A stretch of 64,000 nt of DNA from Muricea muricata (Eukaryota; Cnidaria; Anthozoa; Malacalcyonacea; Plexauridae): NCBI GenBank assembly GCA_963855995.1, contig OY979730.1, forward strand, positions 4,165,341 to 4,229,340, read 5' to 3'. This document shows, in pieces, positions 1 to 11,224 of the stretch; the first letter of the stretch is position 1, and each line of letters opens with the position of its first letter. The notes beneath the pieces were generated by a model that saw only the letters and a program-made list of their open reading frames with translations, did no database searches and was not told where the DNA came from. The translations under genes were made by a program, and so were the position numbers.

Positions 1-111
1 GCATACTGGCTGTACAACCCTCCCCAAAATAAAAAGCAAAAATGATAAAGATAATAATAAAGTTTAGAGAAGAACTCGTATAACTTCTATATTCATAAAG
101 TTAATTTATAC

Positions 112-402
112 CTGCTTCTTTGGTCTTGAATCTTTTACCAATGAATTTATTGTTCCATTGTAACACATCTCCAGTTCTAATATAAAGTGTATACACAGTA
201 TTCGCTTTAAGACCAGTGATATTGTATTGAGTTCCTCTAGATATGGTTCTGTGCCATAAATATCTCCCGTTGACATAAACACTGATCTCTAGTTGTGTTA
301 CATAACTAGAAGTGGTGGCAGTCGGTAGATTCCACGATACACTTGCCCAGTGCGCCCCTGATCGTGTAGTTCTTATATCGTGTACAGGTGCTGGTGTTTG
401 GG
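112..402 (-). CDS. Gene C exon: fibronectin type III domain
   Basis: This 291-nt phase 1-1 exon encodes AQTPAPVHDIRTTRSG, then ASVSWNLP, YNITGLKANTVYTLYIRT and KRFKTKEAG. The single Trp in the B strand, the L-x-x-x-T-x-Y-x-L/V-x-I pattern and the F-K-T G strand are diagnostic of FN3. The exon ends with a GTATAA donor after 112, so the gene continues beyond the left edge. In RPTPs, FN3 repeats usually lie between ligand-binding modules and the membrane. Confidence 0.85.
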
Positions 403-3400
403 CTAAAAAAACCACATTAGTAAGCAATGTTTAAAACATGTTTTTAATAAAAAAAAAGTCCAAACTTGACATTTCAATAGCGTAGGAATGAGATTCCAAG
501 TGGAATATCGACATGGCATAGCATTAAAATCTCCAATAACGAAGCAAAAGCTGTTTTGGGGTTAAGAAGCATGAAAAATATCATTCAAAACAAGAAAATA
601 AATTATGGGGATTAATAAAATAATACCTTCTCCGCAAAGTTGTATCCTAAGACAAAATTCTCGATTTTCAATTGAATTTATTTTTATATATCTCGCATTA
701 TAAATGTTAATATCTGTAGTTGTTGCTCGATATAGATAGCCATTCTGGTTTCCATTTATCTAAAAAAAATTCAAAATAATCATCCATGAGTGAATAGCTA
801 TGTAGCTACACTTATCAAATAATATATGCCCTGTAATTTGTTTACGGTACTTAGTTATTTGACTCCCCCCCCTCCCCGCCACCAAATATATACTGTATAG
901 TCTATATTTATCAGAATTTTATTCAAATGCAAACGAGTTAATTTAACATTGCGAAATTGTTACAATTACCTCTATTGGTTTAATGCTATCGAGTAAAGTT
1001 TGACTATGACTGTATCTCATTGAGCACGATTCACTCCATTTTGTCTGTTCGCTATTTCCCATCACCACAACTCGTGTTATGTGATATTCTTTTCCAAGAT
1101 CAATCAAAAGATAAGGAGCAGAACCCGACCCACACCAGCCCATTTTTTTAAACGAAGCCTCGTTGTAATTAGCGGAATGTCTGCCAGCAATCTTTTGTGG
1201 TTCTATGGGATTCTCACAAATTTTGCCTATAATAAAGTACAAATGAAACCGACTATGATTTTGATTCTTATAACGCAACAATATTAAAAATGTGTAAAAT
1301 ATATTTAACTCAAAGAAAAGGTGTCTATTTCCTTTAAGTTCTCTGGAGGTTGATATAAGCTACTAATTGATTTAATGCTTTCCTCATGTGATTATATTTG
1401 CATACTAAACTCTTTTTAATGTTATTTTTAAAAAAATTGACCCACCCATGCTAGATAAACATAAACGGCAACGACAAAAATCCAGCAACCCCAATACTAC
1501 AGGTTAGAAATCGGCTATCCAACACTAAACAACATTTGTCAATCATGAATGTACATAACTTACATCTTGCGTAAGATACCTCGACAATGTTTTTATTTTT
1601 ATAAGGTGTTAGATGAACACAACAGGACACTTCTTTTGAGGTAGGTTTATGACATATTAGGTGTCCAGTTGCAATATTATTTCCGCTACTTAATCTAGAT
1701 GGGGAGACTATCTCATTGCTCTTGCTTCCACTAAATCCTAAGTATTGGCAAAGCATTTTTTGACGTTTTTTATCCCAGTTTTCTTCTTTAACGTATCTCC
1801 ATGTTGAACCATCTTTTATTTGAATGGAACCTTCGTAGGATGATGCCAGCCTGATCTTGGAGGCTGAAACAAGATGCAACAAAAAGATGCAACATTTATT
1901 TTTCAAACAATATTATGATTACATTCATTTCACTAACTAGAGTGCTTCATCTTCTTTTTAAATTCAATATATATTTTTTCGGTTCAGTAAAACTCTGTAT
2001 GTGTTTAAAGTTCCGAGAATTTCAGCATTTTCTTAGAAACTCTTCCGTGGGTGGACGGAGGTTTTTATATAACTAAAGCACGCATTCCTATTATTCCTTG
2101 GTCAAACAAAATTTAGAACGTGCAAACAAAAAACATAATTTCGAGCTGCTACGTACGGCATAGTGTCAAACATCAGCCAAAATAATCTTTTCATTTTTAT
2201 TATTGAACTTTTTGTACGCTGTACCCTGTTTTAAAAAAATTAGTCTTTTATTCGATTTTTGTATTCTAAGCCAACACAAAATCGGTTTCGTGAGTGAGAG
2301 TGCGGTGGCAATTAATCTTGACAAAGACAAGTTAGGAAACTTGCACGTTGTATTCAGTGCATATAAGGGAGCTTAGTAGTGCGAGAAAGAAAAAAAAACT
2401 GTCTGTAAAATTGAGTTTTTAAAATGCTAAAGCAGAGATGAAGCCGACTATGATTTTCTTATACTGTAACAATGTTAAAAATGTGTAAAATTAATATAAT
2501 TAATTTCTGATTTTTTCCCCTTTCATATAATGTTTTGTGATTTAATCACTTTTATAAGCTTGTTTTTTAACAAGCATTTTCCTCACTCCATTTTTAAAGA
2601 GATCAAAGATTGGCAAATTTAAAAGCTCTAGAAGGAGTTTTTTGGATACGCTAATTATCACTTGGCATTTTCAAGATTTTCATAGGAATACTTTCCTCTC
2701 TTTTAAGAAGTGACCATATACTTGACAAAATTAGTTGCAATCTGATTGATCAAAGGAGTGTAATTATTTTATTAATTCTACTCCCCACACAAAAAAGCAG
2801 CATGTCGGGTTACGTATTGTAAGTGCAAAACATGTCTCTACAATTGCCTTATTTAAAACACATGCGATTGTTGAAGGAAACGAAAGAAAGCACAATGTTT
2901 TCCTTTTCACGTATGGCTGCACTGCAGTTCACTGCATCCGCGGGGCAATTGTGGACATTTTCTCATATAATATGATAAATAAATAGTCTTGTGCTGGCGG
3001 CTGGTACAATTTTGAAACATTTTTAAAAAATATGCACTCGTATAGCAGCTAAGCTATATGCTAGATCACAACTACATTATAGAATCTAGAGCAACGGTGA
3101 TTCTTTCAACTTTATTTGAAAGCTATATTTATGCAAGACACTCAGTTATTCCCAAGTACTTTACCTGATGTTATGGCGGTTGAGTTATAGAAATCCTTGC
3201 AAGTATACTTGGTGTAGATTTCTTTTGAATTATCTGAGCAATATGTTAATGTCAGTAAATCATTATCCATGCTCAGAGCACAGGATTTCATTCCACCACA
3301 ATGAGACTTTACTTGACAACTGGTAAGTGCGCTGCATTCACTATCAATATTTTGAACATCACTAAAGACACCATTTTGATTGAAATCCCCATAATTAGCG

Positions 3401-6400
3401 CTCTCAATCATCATATATTGCATAGAAGAACAGTGAACATTTTCCATTTTGGTTCCATATCTTGTCACTGACCCTAAAACAGAGTTATGTTATTACAGTG
3501 TTATGAAGTATGCCGTTCCAATAGCACTTATGCGAGCTTTTCAAGTATTATACGTGCAGAGGGCTGAGTGCTATGTTGGGGCTGTTATAATTACAAATCC
3601 CACTGATTAATTTCTTTTATGCTTAGTTTATTTTTTACTAATGATTAGAGCGAAATTGTACGAAGGAAGATCCGATGTGCGAGAGTCGCTTTTCTAAATT
3701 ATCACATGCAGTACTGAAACATAAATATTTCAGTTCAATGTTTGCTGGAGAATATCTATGTTCGCGTTTTCAAATGCCTAACCTTTCTTCGCTCACAGTT
3801 ACAAAGTATGGTATTCAAAATATGGTCACGCCAGTGCCGATAAATTGCAATAAAATCTGAAAAACGTGTGGGACAAAATTTATCTCGGAGTTTTTTTTTA
3901 AAGCTTTGTGACTCTCCTTCGCTCCCGTGTTTTTGTGACTTTCCGTGTTTTTCCGTAAATTTTATTAGTATTCCGGGGGGGGGGGTTCTGTAACTTTTGT
4001 ATGTCCTCTGACGACTGTGATTGTGGACGCAAGAGAAATTGAAAGAAAATTTGGAAAGAACCTCCACTAACATTCGGTAGAAAATGGCGCTAAACCGTGG
4101 GGGGGGGGGGGATGAAGGAGGGTACGTCTATCACGTCTATTACTATTCAGTCTTCGAGGTGTTTTTACTGATCTGTCCACTCTTATCACTGACAATTTAA
4201 TACATGAAAAGGTTCAAAATGATGCCCTACAGGAAGAGAATTGATCATGACCAAATAGTTAAAACAGATATATGAAAAATAAATGAATAAACATTGCCAT
4301 TTCTGTAAAAGTTTCGTTCAGGCTCTCCGCGTTTTATTTTTGATATGGTGTATACCTGTGTCTACGAGAAATTCCCCCCCCCCGAGTTAAAAAGCAATAT
4401 ATCTTTTTCGGGATATTTTTTATGATATCAATTTCACAATGAAATCAAACAAATTCATACCGAAGAGGTTTACTATCAATATAACTATTGTCATAAAAAA
4501 TAATATGAGATAGTAAAGATATTTGACGGTTTAAATCCAAATTGTCAGATCACGACCGGTTTGGGACAAATCACAACCAAGGTTTGGCTGAGGTTTCCTC
4601 CGAATGTTCTTTCAATTTCTTTTGCGCCTACAATTACAGTCGTCAGCGGTCATAACAAAAAATACGGAAAACCATAGGAGTTTAAGGAAAACCCGGAAAC
4701 CTCTGCGGAGGAGAGAGGCTTTGTGATGTGACACTTCTGAAGTCGATTCATGGTTGTCATATTCACTATATCAAAGAATATCAGTTATACAATAATTTTT
4801 ATAGTACGCGGGATCTGCTTGGCCAATGGCTTGTGCTTGGATCAGACCATTCAAACACGGAAATTTTAATTTTTAGAACTTGAAATGTTGTTAGATTGCA
4901 AAACAAATATCTAAGACTTGCGCACGCGAGAGCTATCGGCTGAGAAAAAATTGCTCGTGTCTGTTAGTTCAGCCCAAACTTCATTGTGCTAAGGTGGATT
5001 TTACTAAGTGTTGTGCCTTATGCAGACTTTTCTCTCATATCAAACATGTTTGATTCTCGAGAAAAGGTTGTATGAGGAATAAAACTCAATAACACGAGAG
5101 CTATCGGCTGAGCAAAAGCTTGTGCCTCTTAGCTCAGCCGATAGCTCATTATTTTGTCTGAATTTTGAACTTTTTCCTCAACCAGCCCTGTCTCTCATAT
5201 CCAACATGACTGATTGCTTGATACGCGAGAAAATGTTGCAAGAAGGATAAAACTCGGCTCAATTTAAGAAAAGCTTGAAAAACACATTCCTGTGGTCCGT
5301 GTTCTTATCTAGCTTTTCTTAACTCTCACAACCTCCCAAACGGCTTGGACCAGGCCATCCAAACACATAACAACATTAAGCATTTGACAAATAATTAGAC
5401 TGCGAGCAGTCCCTAACGGAGATGAGTTGATGAAAGGATGGACTGCGGAAAAGTCAGAAAGAAATGAAATATAGCTACGTGTCACTCATATAACGCAAAA
5501 TTGCATCCGTCAAAATCGATGAGTCCGTGCAAAAAATCATGTAGAGAATACTAGAATACAAGCAGTCTCTAAAGGAAAGAAGCAGACGGCTGAGGGAGAT
5601 AACACGGACGGAGGCCATAATAATTCCTTATATCCTGCGAGAACCGAATTCAGTAATTGTTTTATTATTTTTTGAAAATATTTTAAAGTCAGTTTAAACG
5701 CTTGCTTTGTAAGTAAGAAGACACAAGCTGCTAATAATGGAAACAGCATGAAGTTGTTTGAAAACTTTAATAAGCCAATCAGACTATGGAAAAAAATTCT
5801 TAAAACAATTGTCAAATTACGACGAAAGGTCGATTAACAAAAGTCAGTCGTAATGTCGTAATGAGTCATAATGTCGTATATTTATTTATAATATCGTAAT
5901 GAGTCATAATGTCGTATATTTATTTTCAAATCCAAATTTGGGCAACTACCAAGAGGCTATTACGATTTACCTTTAGCTCTTAATCAATCAAAACTTCTAA
6001 AATATTTTCTATGAATAATAATTGGTTTTATATATATAATTGTTCTTCTCAGGCAAATAACTTTAGCTGGTTTGTTTATACAACATGCAACTGACTTGTT
6101 ATTATATTTTTGACTTATCTACCGTTTAAGCTAAACGCCTTTGGCACAACCAGCCCCTGGTAGAAGTACAAAAATTAACAGTTCTTACACGTATTAATAA
6201 TTATTCTATTAATAATTCTATTAATGAAGGCCGAGTGCTCAATTAGCACTTTACTTACCAAACGTAAAATCCTGACTCTTTCTATCACATGTTGTACTTC
6301 TCTTTATGAATTTTGTTTCAGGTGCCGCACATACAGGTATCCTCATGTTATGAAAAAACAAAGATCCAGCATCAGTCTGTTTTAGACGATGATCAGAACT

Positions 6401-6678
6401 TTTTTGGTAATTTAAGCCATTCCTTGATACACCATGATACACGGTCAAACTACTATTGTAAAATGTGATTGAAGGTAGCGGGGATGCCAGCGTCCCATCC
6501 TTGTCAATATTGTGTAAAAGTTCGGTCTCAAGATAACGGAATTGTGCACTGGAGTTCAAGCAGTTGTCGGTCATCACAGCAAAGTAAGGTATAGCGTGAC
6601 CTGGATTATTGTATACAAGCTTTCCAGTTGTAATGCACTTTCCAGACTTATTGTGCCTGAGAAAAAGGTTTTCGCTTT
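112..6678 (-). CDS. Gene C: modular lectin/SRCR/F5-8C/FN3 receptor, extracellular part (partial)
   Basis: Six exons on the minus strand join in frame: 6259-6678, 3165-3473, 1564-1863, 970-1226, 627-759 and 112-402, about 570 codons. All have AG acceptors and GT donors. In order they encode a lectin-like Cys-containing domain, a SUEL-type galactose/rhamnose-binding lectin, an SRCR domain, an F5/8 type C (discoidin) domain split over two exons, and a fibronectin III domain. All inter-domain introns are phase 1. The 3' part lies beyond the left edge. Because gene A on the same strand ends in tandem phosphatase domains, and gene B starts like gene C, I infer a transmembrane receptor tyrosine phosphatase. 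The transmembrane segment and phosphatase domains are not visible here. No certain signal-peptide exon was found. An ATG at 6748 reads in frame through the apparent acceptor and gives a hydrophobic leader, a possible alternative start. Another secreted or membrane lectin receptor is possible. Confidence 0.8.
627..1226 (-). CDS. Gene C exons: F5/8 type C (discoidin) domain
   Basis: Two exons, 970-1226 and 627-759, encode one discoidin domain of about 130 residues separated by a phase 0 intron. The first carries KICENPIEPQKIAG, the Cys that opens the domain, then SAPYLLIDLGKEYHITRV, the L-I-D-L-G strand typical of F5/8C, and SMRYSHSQTLLD. The second carries INGNQNGYLYRATT, ARYIKIN and FCLRIQLCGE, the closing R-x-x-x-x-x-C-G strand. 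Such domains bind carbohydrate or phospholipid on cell surfaces. The two halves match the N- and C-terminal parts of the fold in the right order, which supports the splice model. Confidence 0.85.
1227..3164. other. Introns of gene C with small internal duplication
   Basis: This covers the introns flanking the SRCR exon. A block of about 55 bp just upstream of the discoidin exon (about 1243-1300) is repeated imperfectly in the same orientation at about 2436-2495. No other gene or RNA is recognisable. Confidence 0.5.
1564..1863 (-). CDS. Gene C exon: SRCR domain
   Basis: This 300-nt phase 1-1 exon encodes ASKIRLASSYEGSIQI, then a WRYV stretch, WDKKRQKMLCQYLGF, GHLICHKP, VSCCVHL and VEVSYARC. 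The start (IRL then G-x-I), the W-x-x-V, and the C-x-x-LGF pattern are those of the scavenger receptor cysteine-rich family, which binds polyanionic or microbial ligands on animal cells. The cysteine set is not fully canonical: there is a CC pair and one Cys is completed across the splice junction. The acceptor is at 1864-1865 and the donor GTAAGT follows 1564. Confidence 0.8.
3165..3473 (-). CDS. Gene C exon: SUEL-type (Gal_Lectin) domain
   Basis: This 309-nt phase 1-1 exon encodes about 103 residues: GSVTRYGTKMENVHC, then ESANYGDF, ECSALTSCQVKSHCGG, SCALSMDN, and a closing YTKYTC. The ANYG motif, the paired cysteines around the CxG-K-SC stretch and the terminal Y-x-x-x-Y-x-C pattern are the signature of the SUEL/rhamnose-binding lectin fold, in which these residues form the disulphide core and the sugar site. 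The acceptor is at 3474-3475 and the donor is GTAAAG after 3165. The homologous exon in gene B (53148-53284) is cut off just after the CSA tripeptide. Confidence 0.85.
3900..4745. repeat. Inverted-repeat (MITE-like) element in a gene C intron
   Basis: The segment around 3900-4070 pairs imperfectly with the reverse complement of 4590-4740. The best block is about 65-75 bp and includes the core gacgactgtgattgtg. A roughly 500-bp loop lies between. It holds poly-G runs at 3975-3985 and 4100-4111. It is non-coding and probably a decayed fold-back transposon. I could not fix the target duplication. Confidence 0.5.
4920..5260. repeat. Degenerate tandem duplication with hairpins
   Basis: Two copies of a unit of about 165-175 bp begin at about 4925 and 5096. 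Each starts with gagagctatcggctgag, continues to a ctctcatat-aacatg block, and ends in gaataaaactc or its equivalent. The second copy contains a hairpin in which gagctatcggctgag pairs with ctcagccgatagctc at 5100-5150. It lies in the intron between the lectin-like and SUEL exons of gene C. Confidence 0.55.
6010..6162. repeat. Partial copy of the palindrome-arm MITE (family M1)
   Basis: The sequence from about 6030 to 6157 matches the right half of the 242-bp MITE at 24448-24689: it shares the ttgttcttctcaggcaaata-like block, the tttgtttatacaacatg block and the terminal accgtttaagctaaacgcc. The left terminus is missing, so this is a 5'-truncated or decayed copy in a gene C intron. Confidence 0.6.
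6259..6678 (-). CDS. Gene C exon: lectin-like N-terminal domain
   Basis: This 420-nt exon begins after an AG acceptor at 6679-6680, completes a split codon with two bases, and ends before a GTAAGT donor (phase 1 out). It encodes about 139 residues starting with SENLFLRHNKSGKCI and containing the motifs AVMTDNCLNSSAQF, NIDKDGTL and TTCDRKSQDFTFG. Aromatic/Cys spacing and the SGKCI and NID-GTL patterns suggest a compact beta-rich, perhaps beta-trefoil-like, ligand-binding domain, but I do not recognise a named family. The same domain occurs in gene B at 53411-53827 with the same exon phases, so it is a real, conserved module. Confidence 0.75.
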
Positions 6679-6759
6679 CTAAAATTAAACAAAAAACATT
6701 TATATCAACTATATAGGCGTAAAATAGGCACGCTTTGCGTACATGCATCTGCGAATGTG

Positions 6760-7900
6760 GTAAATTTGATTCATCAGAAGTTGTTTAAAGATAAAGTCAG
6801 AGAGCCAAAGTTAAGTACATTATGGCTAAATTGGGAAAGTGACATTATGTGAGCACAGTGACACAGATATAGCGCAGTGTGAAGGTGTGCTCTTATCAGA
6901 ATTAAGAGTAAACATCCTTTTAATAAAATAATCTGTTAAATAACACTTATTTTTCTAGCAAAATATAAACTTCATTTGTAATATGCTAATGTTATAGTAT
7001 TTTAAAATATAGATGTTAACTTTCCAAAATTACACAAATCATTATGTCTTTTTAATTTTTGAATGTCGCTAATTACGTCCATTGCATCACCAAAAAGCAG
7101 GAAATTATACACAAGCACAATACAAAAAACGAGAACAGTTACAAACAAAGATAAGTGCAAGTGTACAAAAACTGCACAAGTGGTAAAATCAATTACAATT
7201 TTTTATTCTTATTTTATTTTCTTATAAAACGACATATACAAAACACAATATAATATGGTACAATACCATACAATCGGGGAGGGACACCACAACAGTTAAA
7301 ACCCATTACGTACTGTGGGTCCTTCTAATGCACAGTTGCAAAATTATTCAACCCCCAATTAGCTTTCTATAGAATGGAACCACTGCAACAGTGGCATTCC
7401 ATTAAGATTGTAAAACTAAAATTTCAACTTATGTTTTTAAAACATTACACAGACTACCATTTTTTAGCACTAGGCCATAGCTAAATTATTCAACTGCCCC
7501 CCCCCCCCCTCCCCCCAATTGATCACGAATGAATATGCACGATAAAAACTCAAATGCCTAATGCACACATATTTAAGTAAAATGCTTTATGGGCTACTTG
7601 CACTATTTGACAGTTATTCTACGAACTCGAGTTGTATATGAGCTGATAGCCGACGAGGTGCGTAACACCGAGTCGGCTATCGCTCATATACGACGAGAGT
7701 GAGTAGCATAACTGTTTTATTATATAGACAACAACTGCAACTAAAAAACTTCCCAGTGCAATTATATTTTAGTAAGATATACTTATTAGTCAGTTTAGCA
7801 ATTTATAAACTCATCAGAAAATATTCTTTTGTTTTTCGTCAGTTTCTAATTTTCCCGTAATAACCTTCTTCATCCTAAAAGCAGGCGGTGGTATTTGAGT
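6760..7900. other. Upstream region of gene C lectin exon, no exon recognised
   Basis: I searched the minus strand here for a signal-peptide exon with a phase 1 donor like the one in gene B and did not find a convincing one. The stretch contains a poly-C tract at 7498-7516, a pair of direct aaattattcaac blocks near 7340 and 7482, and a short hairpin at about 7638-7695 in which gagctgatagccgac pairs with gtcggctatcgctc. Confidence 0.4.
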
Positions 7901-7914
7901 TTTCCGGGGGAAAT

Positions 7915-8045
7915 GCGGGGTTGAAGGTTATTACGAAAAATAATAATCGGTTACTGGGTTATTACGGAAAGTAATAACCGGTTACTGGGTTATTACGGGA
8001 AATAATAACCGGCTACTGGGTTATTACGGAAAATAATAACCTCAG
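7915..8045. repeat. Short minisatellite, unit about 37 bp
   Basis: Three to four tandem copies of a unit built around ggttattacggaaaataata are seen between 7925 and 8043. Each unit is internally palindromic because ggttatta and taataacc alternate. Unit differences are single bases. Confidence 0.75.
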
Positions 8046-8503
8046 AAAACTTTACGTTCAAAATTAGCTTATTACAACAAAACTCACTCAACGTATACTT
8101 CAACTCTTTCAAATCTTAATTGGCCACGTATTATACACATCTTCGAATGAACAGAGTATCCAGTACATAGACTATGTAAAGCAAACCAAGCCATGCAGTG
8201 AGTTCTAACTTCAAAAAGTGATATCGAATCATTGAGCTGGGCCGGCGACACGTACTGTAAAGTCATCGGAAAACAGCGAATACACTTACCGCCCATTCGT
8301 CTTTGTAACGAGTTGCTAAAGGAACAGACTGTATAATAATTCGTTTATCAATCTAAGTCAATCAAATCTGTCCGCAATTTAATTATAAACATCGTCCCCA
8401 AAGATAACATCACTTTCTGCTATTTCTGAGATATCAGATAAAGTTCTTCGTCACCGTCGTCCATGACCGGCCGCACACAATTAGGACAAGGTTTATGCGA
8501 TCT

Positions 8504-8871
8504 ACAGGGTGTCCCAAAAAACCCCAAAAACTGTTGAAAATGATCTATTGTTAGAATTTCAATGCCTAGCACTAAATTGAACCCACGAGTGGATAAAGTA
8601 TTGACATAACCGTCATAGTTAATAGTAATACCATTTTTATGCCAGACAAAAAAACTAAACCTACGAGTGCATATTAAAAATGTAATCAAATTTTATTCAT
8701 GTTTATTTGATTTAGAGAAAGCAATTTACAAATGTAAATTCCCATGAGCAAAACAAACGCACTTTACCAAGATATTTTAATTTTTTAACAAGTGCTAGGG
8801 CATTCAAATGTGCACAATAGATCATTTTCAATAGTTTTTGGTTCTTTTTGGGACACGCCTATTGTACATGA
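8504..8871. mobile_element. Tc1/mariner-type MITE
   Basis: Inverted termini of about 60 bp face each other. The left end reads cagggtgtcccaaaaa, continuing through ctgttgaaaatgatctattg. The right end is the complement, ending in tttttgggacacgcc. The left end follows TA, and the terminal cagggtgtccc motif is widespread in Tc1/mariner-derived MITEs. The roughly 240-bp interior carries no transposase. Confidence 0.65.
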
Positions 8872-9129
8872 ATTCATGATGCCTTGGCTTGACAACTGCA
8901 ACAACAGAATTAATTTTCCTTTACAAATACAACAATAAACCTATTCAATTATCCCTATGAAACCTATCATAACCTATATCATAACCTATGAAATTAAACC
9001 TATTCAATATATAGTTCCCCAGTTCATAAAAGATTTATGCATAAACAATTAACGAAACGCACTGTAGAAAAAATATAGAGAAAACCTCCGAAAAACAAAA
9101 GAATATGGTCTCATGAGCATATAAACAAG

Positions 9130-9930
9130 TTAAAGCCCTCGGGTATCGGTTTTTATGTAACTGTAAAGACCTCGGTTAATTAACTTCACAGTTAAATAAA
9201 AACCTCTCCCTCGTGCTTTAACCTATATGTAAACAATTTGAGCTAATACCGCATGAAACACTACTTATCGTTATTTAAAATTATGTTTCAAACAAATTTT
9301 TCCAAATGTTCCAAATTCTTAAAAAATATAAATGTTTTGGGCGAAATAAACGCTTGTTTACCTCAAAATTGAGCACAGTTTTTGTTATTATATTAATTCA
9401 AACCAATTATACTCTTTCCCAGCTCTTTCGGGAGGCTTATTCAGTATTAATTCGTAAAAAAAACTGTATTTTATACTTGTTTAGGAGATATTTAAATCAA
9501 GTACTAACCTTCAAAAACTTTATCTAAGTTTATGTGTTGTACATATGGCCAAGAAAGGCTGCCAAAATGCTCAAAACAAGATTTTTTGCGATCGAAAAAT
9601 TTTCGGCCGCCATCTTGTTTTCTTTACTATAGTAGGATATATTTAACAATTAGTTTTGATTACAAGCCTATATTCACTGAGGTGAAGTGAATACATGCTG
9701 GTAATCACCGAGCCTGAGGCGACTAATTGTTTTAGTATAAATTTCCAGGTGTTTACAAATAATAATCAACAAACTTTATAAAAATTCACTTCAAATATGT
9801 TACTGTATAAAAAAACAGCAAATGCAAAAAGCTATAGTCACTGGCCAGTGACTATCACTTCAGAGACAGTGAATCTTGACCAATCAGAATGCAGGAAAAT
9901 CAATAGTCACCTGGAAATTTATACTAAGAG
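9130..9930. repeat. Cluster of small fold-back elements
   Basis: A hairpin at 9130-9226 pairs gttaaagccctcg with the complement ending in gctttaac. A second IR pairs 9649-9665 with 9700-9729. A third pairs tttagtataaatttccaggt at 9731 with its complement ending near 9927. These look like nested or adjacent MITEs. No coding sequence is recognised from 8872 to 10055. Confidence 0.5.
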
Positions 9931-10074
9931 CTAATATGATCCAACTAGTAGCGAGCCAATCAGATTACAGAATACTTAATATCCGATGGCAGTCTATGTA
10001 ATAATATGTCATATTCATGTCCACCTAATAATTTACATGCCCTTTACATGCCCAACTAATTTACATGCCCTTTG

Positions 10075-11065
10075 CTCTCTGTTGGCAAAATGGTGAAAGT
10101 AAGAGAGTTGTCCCAAACGTTTAGAGAAAGTGGGGACAAGGAAATATCTAAGCTCTTAAAAGTTCCCGAAGACACTGTTGGGAGCATTATTCGAAAGTTC
10201 GTGTGACGTGGACGAGAGAAGAAGTTGTCAGCAGTCACAGCAAAATTCCTGAGAACACAGGTGGAAGAACATACGGATTACTGCTAAGGCCGAAGGAAAG
10301 CTTAGCTGAAAAAGGAACATGTGTTTCAGTGGCCACAATGCACGGCACACTTCATGATGAAGGGCGCAATGCCAGAACTCTCGAGACATACACCGATGCT
10401 GAAGCCACAGCACAAGAAAGGTCGCCATCAGTTTGCTTAAACCAACCTATTAAAGCCACAGAAATTTTGGGATACTGTTCTATGTCTGATGACACAAAGC
10501 TTAATCTCTTCTGTTATATGGACGAGCTGCTGTGTGTCTGGCGCTGGAAGAGCGAAGCGTACGAGGAGAAGAACACCTTGTCTACTGTGAAGCATATTGG
10601 TGGATCAGTGATGCTGTGGGTGCGTTTTTCTTCTAATGGTACTGGGAATTTCCACTGTGTTAAATTCAAACAAGTACTAAGATATTCTGGTAAACAATGT
10701 CGCCTAGTCCGTGAAGAATTTGAAGCTTGGAGTCATTGGACATTCTAGCAAGAGAATGACAAACATACATCAAAATCCGCAGAGGCTTGGTTAAAGAGAA
10801 GGGCTGGACGCTTTTTGAGTGGCCATCAAAGTCTCCTGATTTAAACCCAATAAAAAATCTGTGGTGGTAGCTGAAGAAAGCATTTGCGGCACGTAAACCT
10901 CAAAACATTACTGAGCTGGAAGCAATTGCACACGGGAATGGGGCAAAAATGCCCAGCAAGCGCTGCCAGAAACTTGCGTCAGTCTACCGTTTCCGTCTGC
11001 ATGCGCAAAACGCCAATGCTGCAAAGAGGGTGCTACACGAAGTATTAAAGACAAAAACCTAAAGG
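10075..11065 (+). pseudogene. Decayed Tc1/mariner transposase
   Basis: The plus strand encodes, across several frames, the recognisable parts of a Tc1-family transposase. An N-terminal helix-turn-helix region starts at 10090 (MVKVRELSQTFRESGDKEI). A middle block has GGSVMLW and SSNGTGNF. The C-terminal block has SPDLNPIKNLWW at about 10833-10868, followed by LKKAFAARKPQNITELEAIA. In functional members the NPIENLWWELK motif supplies the catalytic acidic residue; here it is NPIKNLWW followed by a stop. A stop right after the HTH region and frame changes show the gene is dead. I did not locate its inverted termini. Confidence 0.85.
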
Positions 11066-11224
11066 GGTTGAAAAATTTTTCAAAATATTTTTTGTGTGAA
11101 CCTTGCAATTCTTGATGAATTATCCAATAAACATTGACTTTTGTTATGTTAAAAATTGAAAAAGTATTCTCTTATCCCTTATATGTTTATTAATGTGGTC
11201 AAATTTCAAATTGTGGTCTTCTTA

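Noticed and set aside
8084-8296. Minus-strand 70-codon frame as a possible upstream exon of gene C
   Set aside because: The donor phase does not fit the phase 1 junction at 6678 and there is no signal-peptide character.
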